Source: Actinomadura sp. KC345 (GTDB taxonomy: Bacteria > Actinomycetota > Actinomycetes > Streptosporangiales > Streptosporangiaceae). From it: a stretch of DNA of 32,931 bases. The position numbers and the translations under genes are program-made. The stretch lies in assembly GCF_004348515.1 (NCBI RefSeq), contig NZ_SMKH01000056.1, positions 1 to 32,931 of the forward strand, given 5' to 3'. This document shows, in pieces, positions 1 through 7,669 of this stretch. The notes under the pieces are model-generated. The model did no database searches and was not told the origin of the DNA. It saw only the letters and a list, made by a program, of their open reading frames with translations. The stretch's first letter is position 1. Every line of letters starts with the position of its first letter.

Positions 1-111
1 GGGCGACAGCCCGGCGCGAGCGGTCAACTCGTCAAGGTGCTTCGCCGTGAAGGCGCGGAACTTGCGACCTGTGGGCCGCACTGCGGGCGCCGCGTCGTTC
101 ACCAGTGTCAC
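1..111 (-). CDS. 5' end of an unidentified gene (truncated by window edge)
   Basis: An open frame runs off the left edge on the minus strand. The GTG at 111-109 is preceded by a good ribosome site (AAGGAG, 9 bases upstream), which fixes the start. The 37 visible residues begin MTLVNDAAPAVRPTGR and continue KFRAFTAKHLDELT. This is a charged, soluble N-terminus without signal peptide or membrane segment. The pattern faintly recalls the N-terminus of KamA-type radical SAM aminomutases, but too little is present to assign a family and I do not claim one. It is divergent from the hydrolase at 532. The plus-strand reading of the same bases is low-quality and has no ribosome site. Confidence 0.55.
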   Translation of the reverse strand, partial: MTLVNDAAPAVRPTGRKFRAFTAKHLDELTARAGLSP

Positions 112-531
112 GTGTTGGTACTCCTTGCTGTCAGCGGGGAACCGCACCGCCTGGGTGCGTCAGTCACGTACCGTGATCAGAACTGCTCGGGACCACCCCA
201 TTCAACCGTTTAGGACGGGTTCGTGCCGAATTGATACCCCCTTGCCCGTGGGAAAAAAGCTGGTCAAGGGACTATCCCGACAAATCGCCTGGACATCATC
301 GTTGACGTTCCGCTCCTTGTACAACGACTACGGGACGTCAACCTCTCCGTCAGCGGACGGTGAAGACCGGCAAGGGGTGCCGGCGGAGAAGGGCCGTGGC
401 GGAGGGTCACGGCGGACGGTGCCGGGTCTGCCAGCGGTTTCGCACCCGATGCGCGGCCCGGGGCGCGCCACGCCGCGGGTTCGGAAATACTGGGCCGGGC
501 GGCGACGTGAACGGCGGGAGGGGGCGCGCTC
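112..531. other. Non-coding stretch between divergent genes
   Basis: No convincing gene is seen in these 420 bases; the open frames that cross it lack ribosome sites and natural protein composition. It should hold the promoters of the truncated minus-strand gene and of the hydrolase at 532. It is locally less GC-rich around 190-340 and contains the inverted repeat listed at 302-341. Confidence 0.5.
302..341. promoter_or_regulatory. Imperfect inverted repeat with central TTGTACAA, possible operator
   Basis: TTGACGTTCC (302-311) faces GGGACGTCAA (332-341), 9 of 10 positions pairing. The 8-bp palindrome TTGTACAA (317-324) lies almost at the centre, offset by one base. TTGACG at 302 could also act as a -35 element. 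The nested symmetry in a divergent intergenic region suggests a regulator site; no cognate regulator is identified. Confidence 0.3.
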
Positions 532-1431
532 GTGAGCGCGATCGTGAACGGGAAACGCGAGCAGGTGAACGTCGGGCGCGAGCAGGTCCACGTGGTCGAG
601 TCCGGGCCGGTGGACGGCGTTCCGCTGCTGCTGACCTCCGGGCTGGGCGGCGCGTGGTTCGACTGGTCGCCGACCGTGGAGCTGCTGCGGGACGAGTACC
701 GGGTGACGGTGTTCGACCGTCCGGGACTCGGCCTCAGCCCGGCCCCGATCGCGTGGCCCGCGCTGCGGCGCGACACCGCCACGCTGGAGGCGCTGGCGGA
801 GCGGGCCGGGCGGCCGGTGGTCGTCCTCGCTCACTCCATGGCGGCGTTCCACGCCGAGGCGCTGGCCAGGCTGCGTCCCGGCCTGGTCCGCGGGATGGTG
901 CTGGCCGACCCGAGCTACGAGCGCGACGCGCGCGTGGTGATCCGGGCGGCGCCGGTACTGGCACCGCTGGCCAAGGCGACCGGCGTCGCCCTCAGCGCGA
1001 CCCGGCTGGCCAGGGTCGCGGGGCCGCGCGTGCGGCGGCTGATCCTCGGCCGGACCAGCCGCCGCGACGAGGCCGTCCCGGACGACGCCGTCCGCTCGGT
1101 CTACGGGCGCGGAACGGTGATCGGGACGGTCATCGCGGAGGAACTGGCCTACCGCGAGGTGGCCGCCGACCTGGCACGGCTGCGCGAGCGGCGGCCGTTC
1201 CCGCCCATTCCGCTCGTCGTCGTGACGGCGCTGGGAGACGTGGACCGCGCCGGCGCGAAACGGGAATGGAGCGAGGGGCACGCGCGACTCGCCGCGATGA
1301 GCCCGCGCGGGCGCCACGTCGAGCTGCCGGACGCGCTGCACATGGTGCCGCTCGACCGCCCCGACGTGATCGCCGACGCGGTCGCCGGACTCCGCCCCCG
1401 TGATCGAAGCCCCGTGTTTGAAGCCCCGTGA
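532..1431 (+). CDS. Alpha/beta-fold hydrolase
   Basis: A 299-residue cytoplasmic alpha/beta hydrolase, complete in length for the family. Visible elements in order: strand-turn with oxyanion-type GLGG at 37-40, the FDRPGLGLS segment (61-69), the nucleophile elbow AHSMA with Ser102, and the C-terminal His270 in ALHMVPLDRP. The acid is probably Asp236 or Asp238. The GTG start at 532 follows GGAGGGG by about 7 bases. The substrate cannot be read from sequence; esterase, lactonase or C-C hydrolase are all possible. The elbow has Ala-Ala where most members have Gly-Gly. The last residues and the stop codon are encoded inside a four-copy 14-bp tandem repeat (1396-1451), so the C-terminus looks recently altered. 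The DUF4333-like gene follows 128 bases later. Confidence 0.85.
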   Translation: MSAIVNGKREQVNVGREQVHVVESGPVDGVPLLLTSGLGGAWFDWSPTVELLRDEYRVTVFDRPGLGLSPAPIAWPALRRDTATLEALAERAGRPVVVLAHSMAAFHAEALARLRPGLVRGMVLADPSYERDARVVIRAAPVLAPLAKATGVALSATRLARVAGPRVRRLILGRTSRRDEAVPDDAVRSVYGRGTVIGTVIAEELAYREVAADLARLRERRPFPPIPLVVVTALGDVDRAGAKREWSEGHARLAAMSPRGRHVELPDALHMVPLDRPDVIADAVAGLRPRDRSPVFEAP

Positions 1432-1451
1432 TCGAAGCTCCGTGTTCGAAC
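1396..1451. repeat. 14-bp tandem repeat, four copies, spanning a stop codon
   Basis: Units at 1396-1409, 1410-1423, 1424-1437 and 1438-1451 follow the pattern CCCCGTGATCGAAG. Units 1 and 3 are identical; units 2 and 4 vary. The hydrolase stop codon (1429-1431) lies inside unit 3. Because 14 is not a multiple of 3, each unit shifts frame and copy-number change would alter the protein end. Confidence 0.85.
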
Positions 1452-1559
1452 CTCCGCGCGTGAACCGTTCCGCTCGGACTGGGCAACGAATCCGCATACG
1501 GAGCGAAAAGAACGACCACCTACCGCATACACCCGCGCACCGTCGGTGACCTTCCCCTC

Positions 1560-2006
1560 GTGGAGATCAGTCGCAAGTTCCTAGACAAAGGTCGCGCCTT
1601 CCTGCGGATGGGCCGCAAGAAGGCCCTGGTCCTGGGCGCCGCAGCGCTCCTGGTGCTCGTGGTGGCGGGCGGCGGAGCCTTCCTGCTGCTGTCCGGCGGC
1701 GACGAGCTGGACTACAAGACCCAGGCCGCGCTGCGCAAGGCGCTGCCGGTGACGGCGGCGGCCGAGCTGCACGAGCGCGGTGTGAAGCTGGCGGCGCCGC
1801 TGGAGTGCGCGGACCTGCCCGGCTGGACGAAGGAGAAGCTGCGCGTGTCCTGCACCGGCACGACCACGGACGAGAAACCGGTCCAGGTCATCGGCAGCGG
1901 CCGGCAGGAGACGGCCGAGAGCAGCTACACCATCCTCGTGAACGGCAAGCCGGTCGTGGAGAACGCGCCCTGCCTGGGCGCCGACTGCGAGAGCAACGAG
2001 CGCTAG
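1560..2006 (+). CDS. Membrane-anchored DUF4333-like protein
   Basis: A 148-residue protein with a basic N-terminus (GRKKA), one strong membrane segment at about 22-45, and an extracytoplasmic domain of about 100 residues, so it is probably an N-in membrane-anchored protein. The outer domain has four cysteines (83, 98, 138, 143), enough for two disulfides, and a beta-rich stretch around SCTGTTTDEKPVQVIGSG. That layout resembles the actinobacterial DUF4333 group, whose function is not known to me. The GTG start at 1560 has no clear ribosome site; ATG at 1608 (residue 17) is an alternative that would still keep the membrane segment. It stands alone between the hydrolase and plsX, both on the same strand. 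Confidence 0.65.
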   Translation: MEISRKFLDKGRAFLRMGRKKALVLGAAALLVLVVAGGGAFLLLSGGDELDYKTQAALRKALPVTAAAELHERGVKLAAPLECADLPGWTKEKLRVSCTGTTTDEKPVQVIGSGRQETAESSYTILVNGKPVVENAPCLGADCESNER

Positions 2007-2027
2007 AGCCGCACCGACCCTGCTGGA

Positions 2028-2089
2028 GTGAGGGCCGGAGTGAGAGCCGTGTGAGGGCCGGAGTGCCGGGGTGATGGTCGCCACTCCGG
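2028..2089 (+). repeat. Direct 15-bp repeat plus hairpin after the DUF4333-like gene
   Basis: GTGAGGGCCGGAGTG occurs at 2028-2042 and again at 2051-2065. The second copy overlaps an inverted repeat, CCGGAGTG (2058-2065) with CACTCCGG (2082-2089), around a 16-base loop. There is no T-tract, so it is at best a weak actinomycete-style terminator for the preceding gene. Confidence 0.4.
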
Positions 2090-2185
2090 GCGGGCGGCGT
2101 CAGGACGGGTGAAATAACGTCCTACGATGCGATGAGCTGCGTTCTTGCGGCGCACCGCATCCCCTTTCACCCTCCTGGAGCGGCC

Positions 2186-3541
2186 ATGACCGGCACCGGC
2201 GAGCCGCCGGACCCGGCGGCGCCCCGCCGCCGGGACCCTCGCCAGCCCTCCCGGGCGGCGGGGTCGCGCCGCCAGGCGGCGGTGCGCCCGCTGCCGATCG
2301 CGGTCGACACGATGGGCGGCGACAACGCCCCGGAGGAGATCATCGCCGGGGCGGTCGACGCCGTCCGCGAGCACGGCGTCCGGCTGGTCCTGGTGGGACG
2401 GGCCCCGCGGATCCGGCGGGAGCTGGAGCAGTACGGCATCGCCGGGAAGATCCCGATCGTGCACGCGGACGAGGCCCTGGACATGGGCGAGGGCGCGCTG
2501 GCGAGCTGGCGCAAGCCCCGCTCGTCCATCGCGATCGCCTGCCATCTGATCAAGCAGGGGCGGGCGTCGGCGCTGGTGTCGGCGGGCAGCACCGCGGGGG
2601 TCGTGGCGACGTCGCGGCTGCGGCTGAAGGGGCAGCAGGGCGTGATGCGCCCGGCGATCGCGGTGACGCTGCCGACACGGCCGAACCCGACGATCCTCCT
2701 GGACGCGGGCGCCACCACGGACGTCAAGCCGGAGGGCCTGGTCCAGTTCGCCGCGCTCGGCACCGCGTACGGGCAGGTCCTGCTGGGCCTCGACCGCCCG
2801 TCCGCCGGGCTCCTCACCATCGGCGCCGAGCCGGGCAAGGGCAACAAGCAGACCAAGCGGGCGCACGAGCTGCTCGCGGGCGGCAGCCACGGCATCGAGT
2901 TCGCGGGGAACGTCGAGGGCCACGACCTCCTGACCGGGCGGGTGGACGTCATCGTCGCGGACGGCTTCACCGGCAACATCGCCCTCAAGACCATGGAGGG
3001 GACGATCCGTACCGCGTTCGCGGAGGTCCGCGACGCGATGACGTCCACCCCCGCCGCCCGCATGGGCGCGCTCCTGCAGCGCCGCCGCTTCCAGGACCTC
3101 CGCGACCGCCTCGACCCCGACACGTACGGCGGCGGTGTCCTGCTCGGGCTGAACGGAACGGTCGTCATCGCGCACGGCGCGTCCAACGCGCGCGCCATCA
3201 CGTCGGCGTGCGAGCTGGCGCACCGCCTCGCCGCCGGGCGGATCGTCGACCGGATCCGCGAGCAGGTCGCGCTGACCCGCACGTCCCGCTTCGGGCGCTG
3301 GACGCACGGCGACCGCGACGGTTCCGACAAGCAGGCCGACAAGCAGAGCGACAAGCACGCCGACACCCCGGAGGACAGGCCGGAGGACAAGGCGCCCGGC
3401 GATCACGCCGACGCCCACACCGGCGCGCACACCGACGCCCACACCGGCAGGGCGCAGCGCTCCCTGGAGGCCAGCTCGTCCGGCAAGGGCCCCGCCAGGG
3501 ACACCCTTCCCGACCGCACGGAGCCGCCCGCCACGCCGTAG
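2186..3541 (+). CDS. plsX: Phosphate acyltransferase PlsX
   Basis: PlsX converts acyl-ACP and phosphate to acyl-phosphate, the acyl donor for PlsY in phosphatidic acid synthesis. The core (residues about 34-378 of 451) has the family landmarks in order: AVDTMGGDNAP near the N-terminus, ALVSAGSTAG, ILLDAGATTD, GNVEGHDLL, VADGFTGNIALKTMEG, and the late LLGLNGTVVIAHG. I chose ATG 2186 because GGAG lies 5 bases upstream; an in-frame ATG at 2132 has no ribosome site. Two things are odd. An Arg-rich N-terminal extension of about 33 residues precedes the core. A 73-residue hydrophilic tail (379-451) is rich in Asp, His, Lys and Thr and is built of short repeats (DKQADKQSDKHAD, then DAHTGAHTDAHTG). 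The gene stands next to argS rather than the usual rpmF/fab/rnc genes, so a second plsX elsewhere is possible. Confidence 0.93.
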   Translation: MTGTGEPPDPAAPRRRDPRQPSRAAGSRRQAAVRPLPIAVDTMGGDNAPEEIIAGAVDAVREHGVRLVLVGRAPRIRRELEQYGIAGKIPIVHADEALDMGEGALASWRKPRSSIAIACHLIKQGRASALVSAGSTAGVVATSRLRLKGQQGVMRPAIAVTLPTRPNPTILLDAGATTDVKPEGLVQFAALGTAYGQVLLGLDRPSAGLLTIGAEPGKGNKQTKRAHELLAGGSHGIEFAGNVEGHDLLTGRVDVIVADGFTGNIALKTMEGTIRTAFAEVRDAMTSTPAARMGALLQRRRFQDLRDRLDPDTYGGGVLLGLNGTVVIAHGASNARAITSACELAHRLAAGRIVDRIREQVALTRTSRFGRWTHGDRDGSDKQADKQSDKHADTPEDRPEDKAPGDHADAHTGAHTDAHTGRAQRSLEASSSGKGPARDTLPDRTEPPATP

Positions 3542-3602
3542 CCGGAGGACATGGGCGGAAAACCGGGTCCGGGTGGGGACACGTCGCCGATAGCCTTGGA
3601 GC

Positions 3603-5348
3603 ATGCCCGATCCGCAACTCCTGCTCACCGCCCGGGTCCAGGCCGCGCTCAGCGCCGCCTTCGGACCGTCGTACGCGGACACCGACCCGGTCATCCGGCC
3701 GTCGCAGTTCGCCGACCTTCAGGCCAACGTGGCTCTGCCGCTGGCCAAGAAGCTGGGCCGCAAGCCGCGAGACGTGGCGCAGGAGATCGTCGCCAACCTC
3801 GACACCGCCGGCGTCGTGTCGGACGTGCAGGTCAGCGGTCCGGGCTTCGTCAACCTGACGCTGAGCGACGCGTGGATCGCCGCTGAGGCGCAGCGGGCGC
3901 TGGAGGACGAGCGGCTCGCCGTCCCCACCGCGGACAAGCCGCAGAAGGTCGTCGTCGAGTACTCGTCCCCGAACGTGGCGAAGGAGATGCACGTCGGGCA
4001 TCTGCGGACCACGATCGTCGGCGACGCGATCGCGCGGATCCTGGCGTTCCTCGGCCACGACGTCGTCCGCGACAACCACGTCGGCGACTGGGGCACCCCG
4101 TTCGGCATGCTGATCGAGCACCTGCTCGACCTCGGCGAGGAGGCCGCCGCGCGGGGCGACTCGTCCGTCAGCGACCTGACCGCGTTCTACCAGGCCGCGC
4201 GGCGGAAGTTCGAGGGCGACACCGAGTTCGCCGACCGGTCCCGCAGGCGGGTCGTCGCGCTCCAGGCGGGCGACGCCGAGACGCTGCGGCTCTGGCAGGT
4301 TCTCGTGGACGTGTCCAAGCAGTACTTCAACTCCGTCTACGGGCGGCTCGGCGTCACGCTCACCGACGACGACATCAAGGGCGAGAGCTTCTACAACGAC
4401 CTGCTCGCCCCCACCGCGCAGGAGCTTGAGGACAAGGGCATCGCGGTGATCAGCGAGGGCGCGCTGTGCGCGTTCCCGCCGGGCTTCACCGGCCGCGAGG
4501 GCGAGCCGCTGCCCGTGATCATCCGCAAGAGCGACGGCGGCTACAACTACTCCACCACCGACCTCGCGACGATCCGGTACCGGGTCGACACCGAGCACGT
4601 CGACCGGATGGTCTACGTGGTGGGCGCGCCGCAGGCGCTGCACTTCCAGATGGTCTTCGCCGTGTCGCGGATGGCCGGCTGGCTGAACGGCGAGGTCGAG
4701 GCCGAGCACGCCCAGATCGGCAACGTCCTCGGCACCGACGGGAAGATCCTCAAGACCCGGGCCGGCGGCACCGTCAAGCTCTCCGAGCTGCTGGACGAGG
4801 CCGTCGAGCGGGCCGGCGCCGTGTTCGACGAGATCCAGCACGACGAGCCGTTCGACGACGCGACCCGCGCCGCGATCGTCCAGGACGTCGGCATGGGCGC
4901 GGTGAAGTACGCCGACCTGTCGGTGGCCCGCGACAGCGAGTACACCTTCGACTTCGACCGGATGATCTCGTTCAACGGCAAGACCGGCCCCTACCTCCAG
5001 TACGCGGCGGCACGGATCCGGTCGATCTTCCGCAAGGGCGGGCTGGCGCCCGAGGACGCGACCGGCCCGATCACCCTCGGCCACCCCGCCGAGCGTGCGC
5101 TGGCACTGGAGCTGCTGGGCTTCGGCGCCGTCCTGAAGCAGGCGGGCGACACGGCCGAGCCGCACCGCCTGGCGAGCTACGTCTACGCCGTGGCGGACGC
5201 CTACACGACGTTCTACGAGAACTGCCCGGTGCTGAAGGCCCCCGACGAGCCGACCAGGGCGTCCCGCCTGGCCCTCTGCGCGGCGACCCTGCGCACCCTG
5301 ACCACCGGCCTGGACCTCCTCGGCGTCCCGACCCCCGAACGCATGTGA
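3603..5348 (+). CDS. argS: Arginyl-tRNA synthetase
   Basis: Class I synthetase that charges tRNA-Arg, 581 residues, a normal length. The N-terminal Add-1 domain (about 1-100) is followed by the Rossmann catalytic core with SPNVAKEMHVGH, where the HIGH-type motif is H130-V-G-H133. GTDGKILKTRAGG stands at the place of the degenerate KMSKS loop typical of ArgRS. A DALR-type helical anticodon-binding domain occupies about 455-581, ending in the usual short hydrophobic tail (GVPTPERM). The ATG at 3603 has GGAG only one base away, too close for a standard ribosome site. A TAGCCT element sits 7 bases upstream, so a leaderless transcript is possible. It lies 61 bases after plsX and is convergent with the LLM oxidoreductase. 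Confidence 0.96.
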   Translation: MPDPQLLLTARVQAALSAAFGPSYADTDPVIRPSQFADLQANVALPLAKKLGRKPRDVAQEIVANLDTAGVVSDVQVSGPGFVNLTLSDAWIAAEAQRALEDERLAVPTADKPQKVVVEYSSPNVAKEMHVGHLRTTIVGDAIARILAFLGHDVVRDNHVGDWGTPFGMLIEHLLDLGEEAAARGDSSVSDLTAFYQAARRKFEGDTEFADRSRRRVVALQAGDAETLRLWQVLVDVSKQYFNSVYGRLGVTLTDDDIKGESFYNDLLAPTAQELEDKGIAVISEGALCAFPPGFTGREGEPLPVIIRKSDGGYNYSTTDLATIRYRVDTEHVDRMVYVVGAPQALHFQMVFAVSRMAGWLNGEVEAEHAQIGNVLGTDGKILKTRAGGTVKLSELLDEAVERAGAVFDEIQHDEPFDDATRAAIVQDVGMGAVKYADLSVARDSEYTFDFDRMISFNGKTGPYLQYAAARIRSIFRKGGLAPEDATGPITLGHPAERALALELLGFGAVLKQAGDTAEPHRLASYVYAVADAYTTFYENCPVLKAPDEPTRASRLALCAATLRTLTTGLDLLGVPTPERM

Positions 5349-5373
5349 CCGCGGCCCCGGCGGGTCGGCCCTT

Positions 5374-5421
5374 CAGCAGGTCAGCAGGTCAGCCGGTCTG
5401 CCGGTCAGCGGGTCAGCCGGT
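5374..5421. repeat. 8-bp tandem repeat, six copies, between convergent genes
   Basis: Six consecutive units of the form CAGC(A/C/G)GGT occupy 5374-5421, with one unit starting CTGC. The array fills the gap between argS and the convergent LLM gene and encodes the last residues and stop codon of the latter. No hairpin terminator is otherwise visible between the two genes. Confidence 0.8.
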
Positions 5422-6330
5422 CCGGGAGCCGGCCCCCCGGGCGGACACGCGCTCGCGGGTGATCTGCTCGCGGACGGCTGGGACCACCTCCAGGGCGAAC
5501 ACGGCCAGTTGCTCGGGATCGCCGCCGAACAGGAACGAGTCGACGCCGTGGCCGATGGCCAGTTCCGTCAGCTCGTAGATCCACTGGCGTGGCGGGCCGT
5601 GCAGGAAGCCGCGCGTCTCCCGGCCGTCGACCGAGCCTTCGAGGACGTAGACGCGGCGGATGTCGGCCGGGTCGCGGCCCGCGGCTGCGGCGGCGTCGTC
5701 CAGGCGGCGCTGGCCGTCCGCGAGCCGGCTCGGCGGGACGAGGGACGACGGTGCGATCCAGCCGTCCGCGATGCGCCCGGCGAGGTCCAGGCCGCGCGGC
5801 CCGGTGACGCCGAGCCAGATGCCGATCGGGTGCTCGGGCATGGGGCCGCTCTGCGCGGCCGTGAACCGGTAGTGCTCGCCCTGGAAGCGCAGGCCGTTCT
5901 GGTCGGTCCAGTGCAGCCGGATGACCTGGACGGCCTCCTCGAGGGCGCGCCGGGCCGCCGCGGCGCCGAGCCGGCCGGCGCCGTACGCCTCGATGCCCTC
6001 CCAGGACGTCCCGGCGCCGAGGCCGAGTTCGACGCGTCCGCCGCTGAGCCGGTCCATCGTCGCGATCGCCTTCGCCAGCGCGGCGGGCGGACGCAGCGGC
6101 AGGCACGCCACCGCCGGCAGCACCCGGATCCGGGACGTGACGGCGAGCGCCGCCGCCATCAGCGTCGGCGCGTCCGCCGTGTCACGCCGGTACGGCTGGT
6201 CGCGGATGCCGAGCAGGTCGAGGCCGAACCGGTCCGCGTCCTGCGCGGTGCGGATCAGCGGAGCGGCCGCGTCCGGTGCGAGGGACACGCCGAACCGCAG
6301 CGGCCCGCGCCGCGCCCGGGCCGGGGTCAC
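5413..6330 (-). CDS. LLM class (luciferase-like) flavin/F420 oxidoreductase
   Basis: A 305-residue TIM-barrel oxidoreductase of the bacterial luciferase-like superfamily. Recognisable pieces are the N-terminal FGVSLAP, GIRDQPYRRDTADA, the VLPAVACLPLRPP segment, the cofactor-phosphate region GGRVELGLGAGTSWEGIEAYG, and PIGIWLGVTGPRGLDLAGRIADGW. In actinomycetes many members use F420 rather than FMN; the sequence alone does not settle it and the substrate is unknown. The GTG start at 6330 overlaps the DUF2630 stop by four bases (GTGA), so the two genes are translationally coupled. A longer in-frame reading exists upstream, but it is Pro/Arg-rich antisense to DUF2630. The 3' end lies in an 8-bp tandem repeat. 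Confidence 0.85.
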   Translation of the reverse strand: MTPARARRGPLRFGVSLAPDAAAPLIRTAQDADRFGLDLLGIRDQPYRRDTADAPTLMAAALAVTSRIRVLPAVACLPLRPPAALAKAIATMDRLSGGRVELGLGAGTSWEGIEAYGAGRLGAAAARRALEEAVQVIRLHWTDQNGLRFQGEHYRFTAAQSGPMPEHPIGIWLGVTGPRGLDLAGRIADGWIAPSSLVPPSRLADGQRRLDDAAAAAGRDPADIRRVYVLEGSVDGRETRGFLHGPPRQWIYELTELAIGHGVDSFLFGGDPEQLAVFALEVVPAVREQITRERVSARGAGSRTG

Positions 6331-6599
6331 TGCAGGTAGCCTTCGACCTCGTCGGGCGGCCGGACCCGCTCGCCGCCGGGGTCCTGCGGGTCGGCGCCAA
6401 GGCCCGCCTCCAGCCGCGCCCGGCGGCGGCGGAGCAGGTCCCAGCACTGGTCGAGGGCGACCTCCAGCTGCTCCAGCCGCCGGTGCTCCTCCTCGCGTCC
6501 GGGCTCGTCCTCCGCCCCGCCGCGCCGGTAGCGGTCGCGGAGCGCCTGCTCCTCGCCGACGTACTCGCTGATGCGCGCCAGGATGTCCTTCTCGTTCAT
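6327..6599 (-). CDS. DUF2630 family protein
   Basis: A small (90-residue) highly charged helical protein. It begins MNEKDILARISEYVGEEQ, contains the signature LEVALDQCWDLLRRRRA, and ends PPDEVEGYLQ, all typical of the actinobacterial DUF2630 group, for which I know no function. ATG 6599 is preferred because homologues start MN-K-I; a GTG six codons upstream would overlap the previous gene's end. Neither has a strong ribosome site, and the 7-base gap to the histone-like gene upstream suggests coupling. It overlaps the LLM oxidoreductase start by four bases. Confidence 0.85.
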   Translation of the reverse strand: MNEKDILARISEYVGEEQALRDRYRRGGAEDEPGREEEHRRLEQLEVALDQCWDLLRRRRARLEAGLGADPQDPGGERVRPPDEVEGYLQ

Positions 6600-6606
6600 C
6601 GGCCGG

Positions 6607-7668
6607 TCAGCGGTCACGGTCGCGGGAGCCGGTGAGCCCGCCGAGGAACCCGCCGTCCGTCCGTTCCGGACGCTGGAGCGGCCCGGTCTTCGGCTCGACC
6701 ATCGGCGACGCGGGCGGCGCCGTCGCGGCCGTCGTTCCGGCTGCCGCCACCGCGCGCCGGGCGGGCGCCTTGCGGGCCGGGGCCGTGGACCCGCCCGTGG
6801 TGGACCGTGCCGTGGTGGACCGTGCCGTCTTGGGCTTGGCCGCCGTGGACCTCGTGGTCCCCCGCGACGTCCCCGGCTTGGCGCTCGCGGTCGTCCGGGA
6901 CGTCGTGGACGTGCGGGCCGCGGTCGAGCGCGACTTCGGCGCCGTCGACCTCTTCGCCGTGGTGGACGACTTCGCCGCGGTCGACGAGCGAGTGCCGGAC
7001 GACTTGCTCGCCGTGGAAGTGCGGGAAGTACCCGTCCGGGCCGACGTCGCCGACCTCGACCCGCCGCTCGCGGCCGACGTCCTGCGGGTCGTCCCCGACT
7101 TGGCCGCCGTGCTCTTCTTGGCGGTGCTCTTCTTGGCGGTGCTCTTCTTGGCGGTGCTCTTCTTGGCGGTGCTCCTCGTCCCGGTGCTCTTCGTCCCGGT
7201 GGAGCTCTTCGTCCCGCTCGTGCTCCGCGTCCCGGTGCTCTTGGCGTTCGCCGACTTCGCCGTCGTGGTGATGACCTTCGCGGCCGAGTCCATCGCCTTG
7301 GCGGCGTCGGTCATGGCCTTGGTCGCGCTGGTCATCGCCTTGGTCATCGCCGTCATGGCCTTGGCCGACGAGGACGCCTTGGTCGCCACCGACTTCATCT
7401 GCGTCGCCGCGGTCTTGGCCTGGCTCGCCGCCTTCGTGACGCGCGTCGCGGCCGCCGACGACGAGGTGCGGGCGGCCGGCGTCGACTTCTTCGCCGTGCC
7501 GGTCCTGCCGCCGTTCCTGCTCCCCGTCGAGGTCGAGCGGCTCGCCGTGGTCTTGGACGACGACTTCGCGGCCGACGTGCTCTTCGCCGCCGGCTTCCTG
7601 GCCGTCGTGGACTTGTTCGCTGACGTGGACTTGTTCGCCGGCGTAGATTTCGCCGTCTTGGTAGCCAC
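6607..7668 (-). CDS. Histone H1-like Lys/Ala/Ser/Thr-rich low-complexity protein
   Basis: A 353-residue protein made almost entirely of A, K, S, T, R and G, strongly basic and predicted disordered, like histone H1 tails or the basic tails of bacterial nucleoid proteins. Three zones are visible. Residues 1-75 are K-S-T rich. Residues 85-138 form an Ala/Met-rich helix with seven-residue spacing of Lys (103, 110, 117, 124, 131, 138). Residues 165-190 are tandem KKSTA pentapeptides, followed by an R/S/T-rich zone to about 310. The last 40 residues differ (PMVEPKTGPLQRPE, then GGFLGGLTGSRDRDR). The start is GTG 7668 behind a GGGGGGAGAT ribosome site. DNA binding or nucleoid compaction is inference; a phasin-like or adhesion role for the helical zone is an alternative. 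It heads the run with DUF2630 and the LLM gene. Confidence 0.75.
   Translation of the reverse strand: MATKTAKSTPANKSTSANKSTTARKPAAKSTSAAKSSSKTTASRSTSTGSRNGGRTGTAKKSTPAARTSSSAAATRVTKAASQAKTAATQMKSVATKASSSAKAMTAMTKAMTSATKAMTDAAKAMDSAAKVITTTAKSANAKSTGTRSTSGTKSSTGTKSTGTRSTAKKSTAKKSTAKKSTAKKSTAAKSGTTRRTSAASGGSRSATSARTGTSRTSTASKSSGTRSSTAAKSSTTAKRSTAPKSRSTAARTSTTSRTTASAKPGTSRGTTRSTAAKPKTARSTTARSTTGGSTAPARKAPARRAVAAAGTTAATAPPASPMVEPKTGPLQRPERTDGGFLGGLTGSRDRDR
7111..7170. repeat. Perfect 15-bp tandem repeat, four copies
   Basis: GCTCTTCTTGGCGGT is repeated exactly at 7111-7125, 7126-7140, 7141-7155 and 7156-7170. It encodes the in-frame KKSTA pentapeptides of the histone-like protein on the minus strand. 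Exact identity at the DNA level shows recent expansion by slippage or recombination rather than old conservation of the peptide. Confidence 0.9.
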
Positions 7669-7669
7669 T

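Noticed and set aside
47..535. Plus-strand open frame before the first hydrolase
   Set aside because: No ribosome site and no protein-like pattern. The minus strand at 1-111 has a better start and composition.
2003..3694. Long open frame antisense to plsX, and similar ones antisense to argS, the acyl-CoA dehydrogenase, the LAL regulator and the LLM-SCP2 gene
   Set aside because: All are Arg/Ala/Gly/Pro-rich mirror readings caused by third-position GC. They lack ribosome sites and recognisable domains, while the opposite strand carries clear families.
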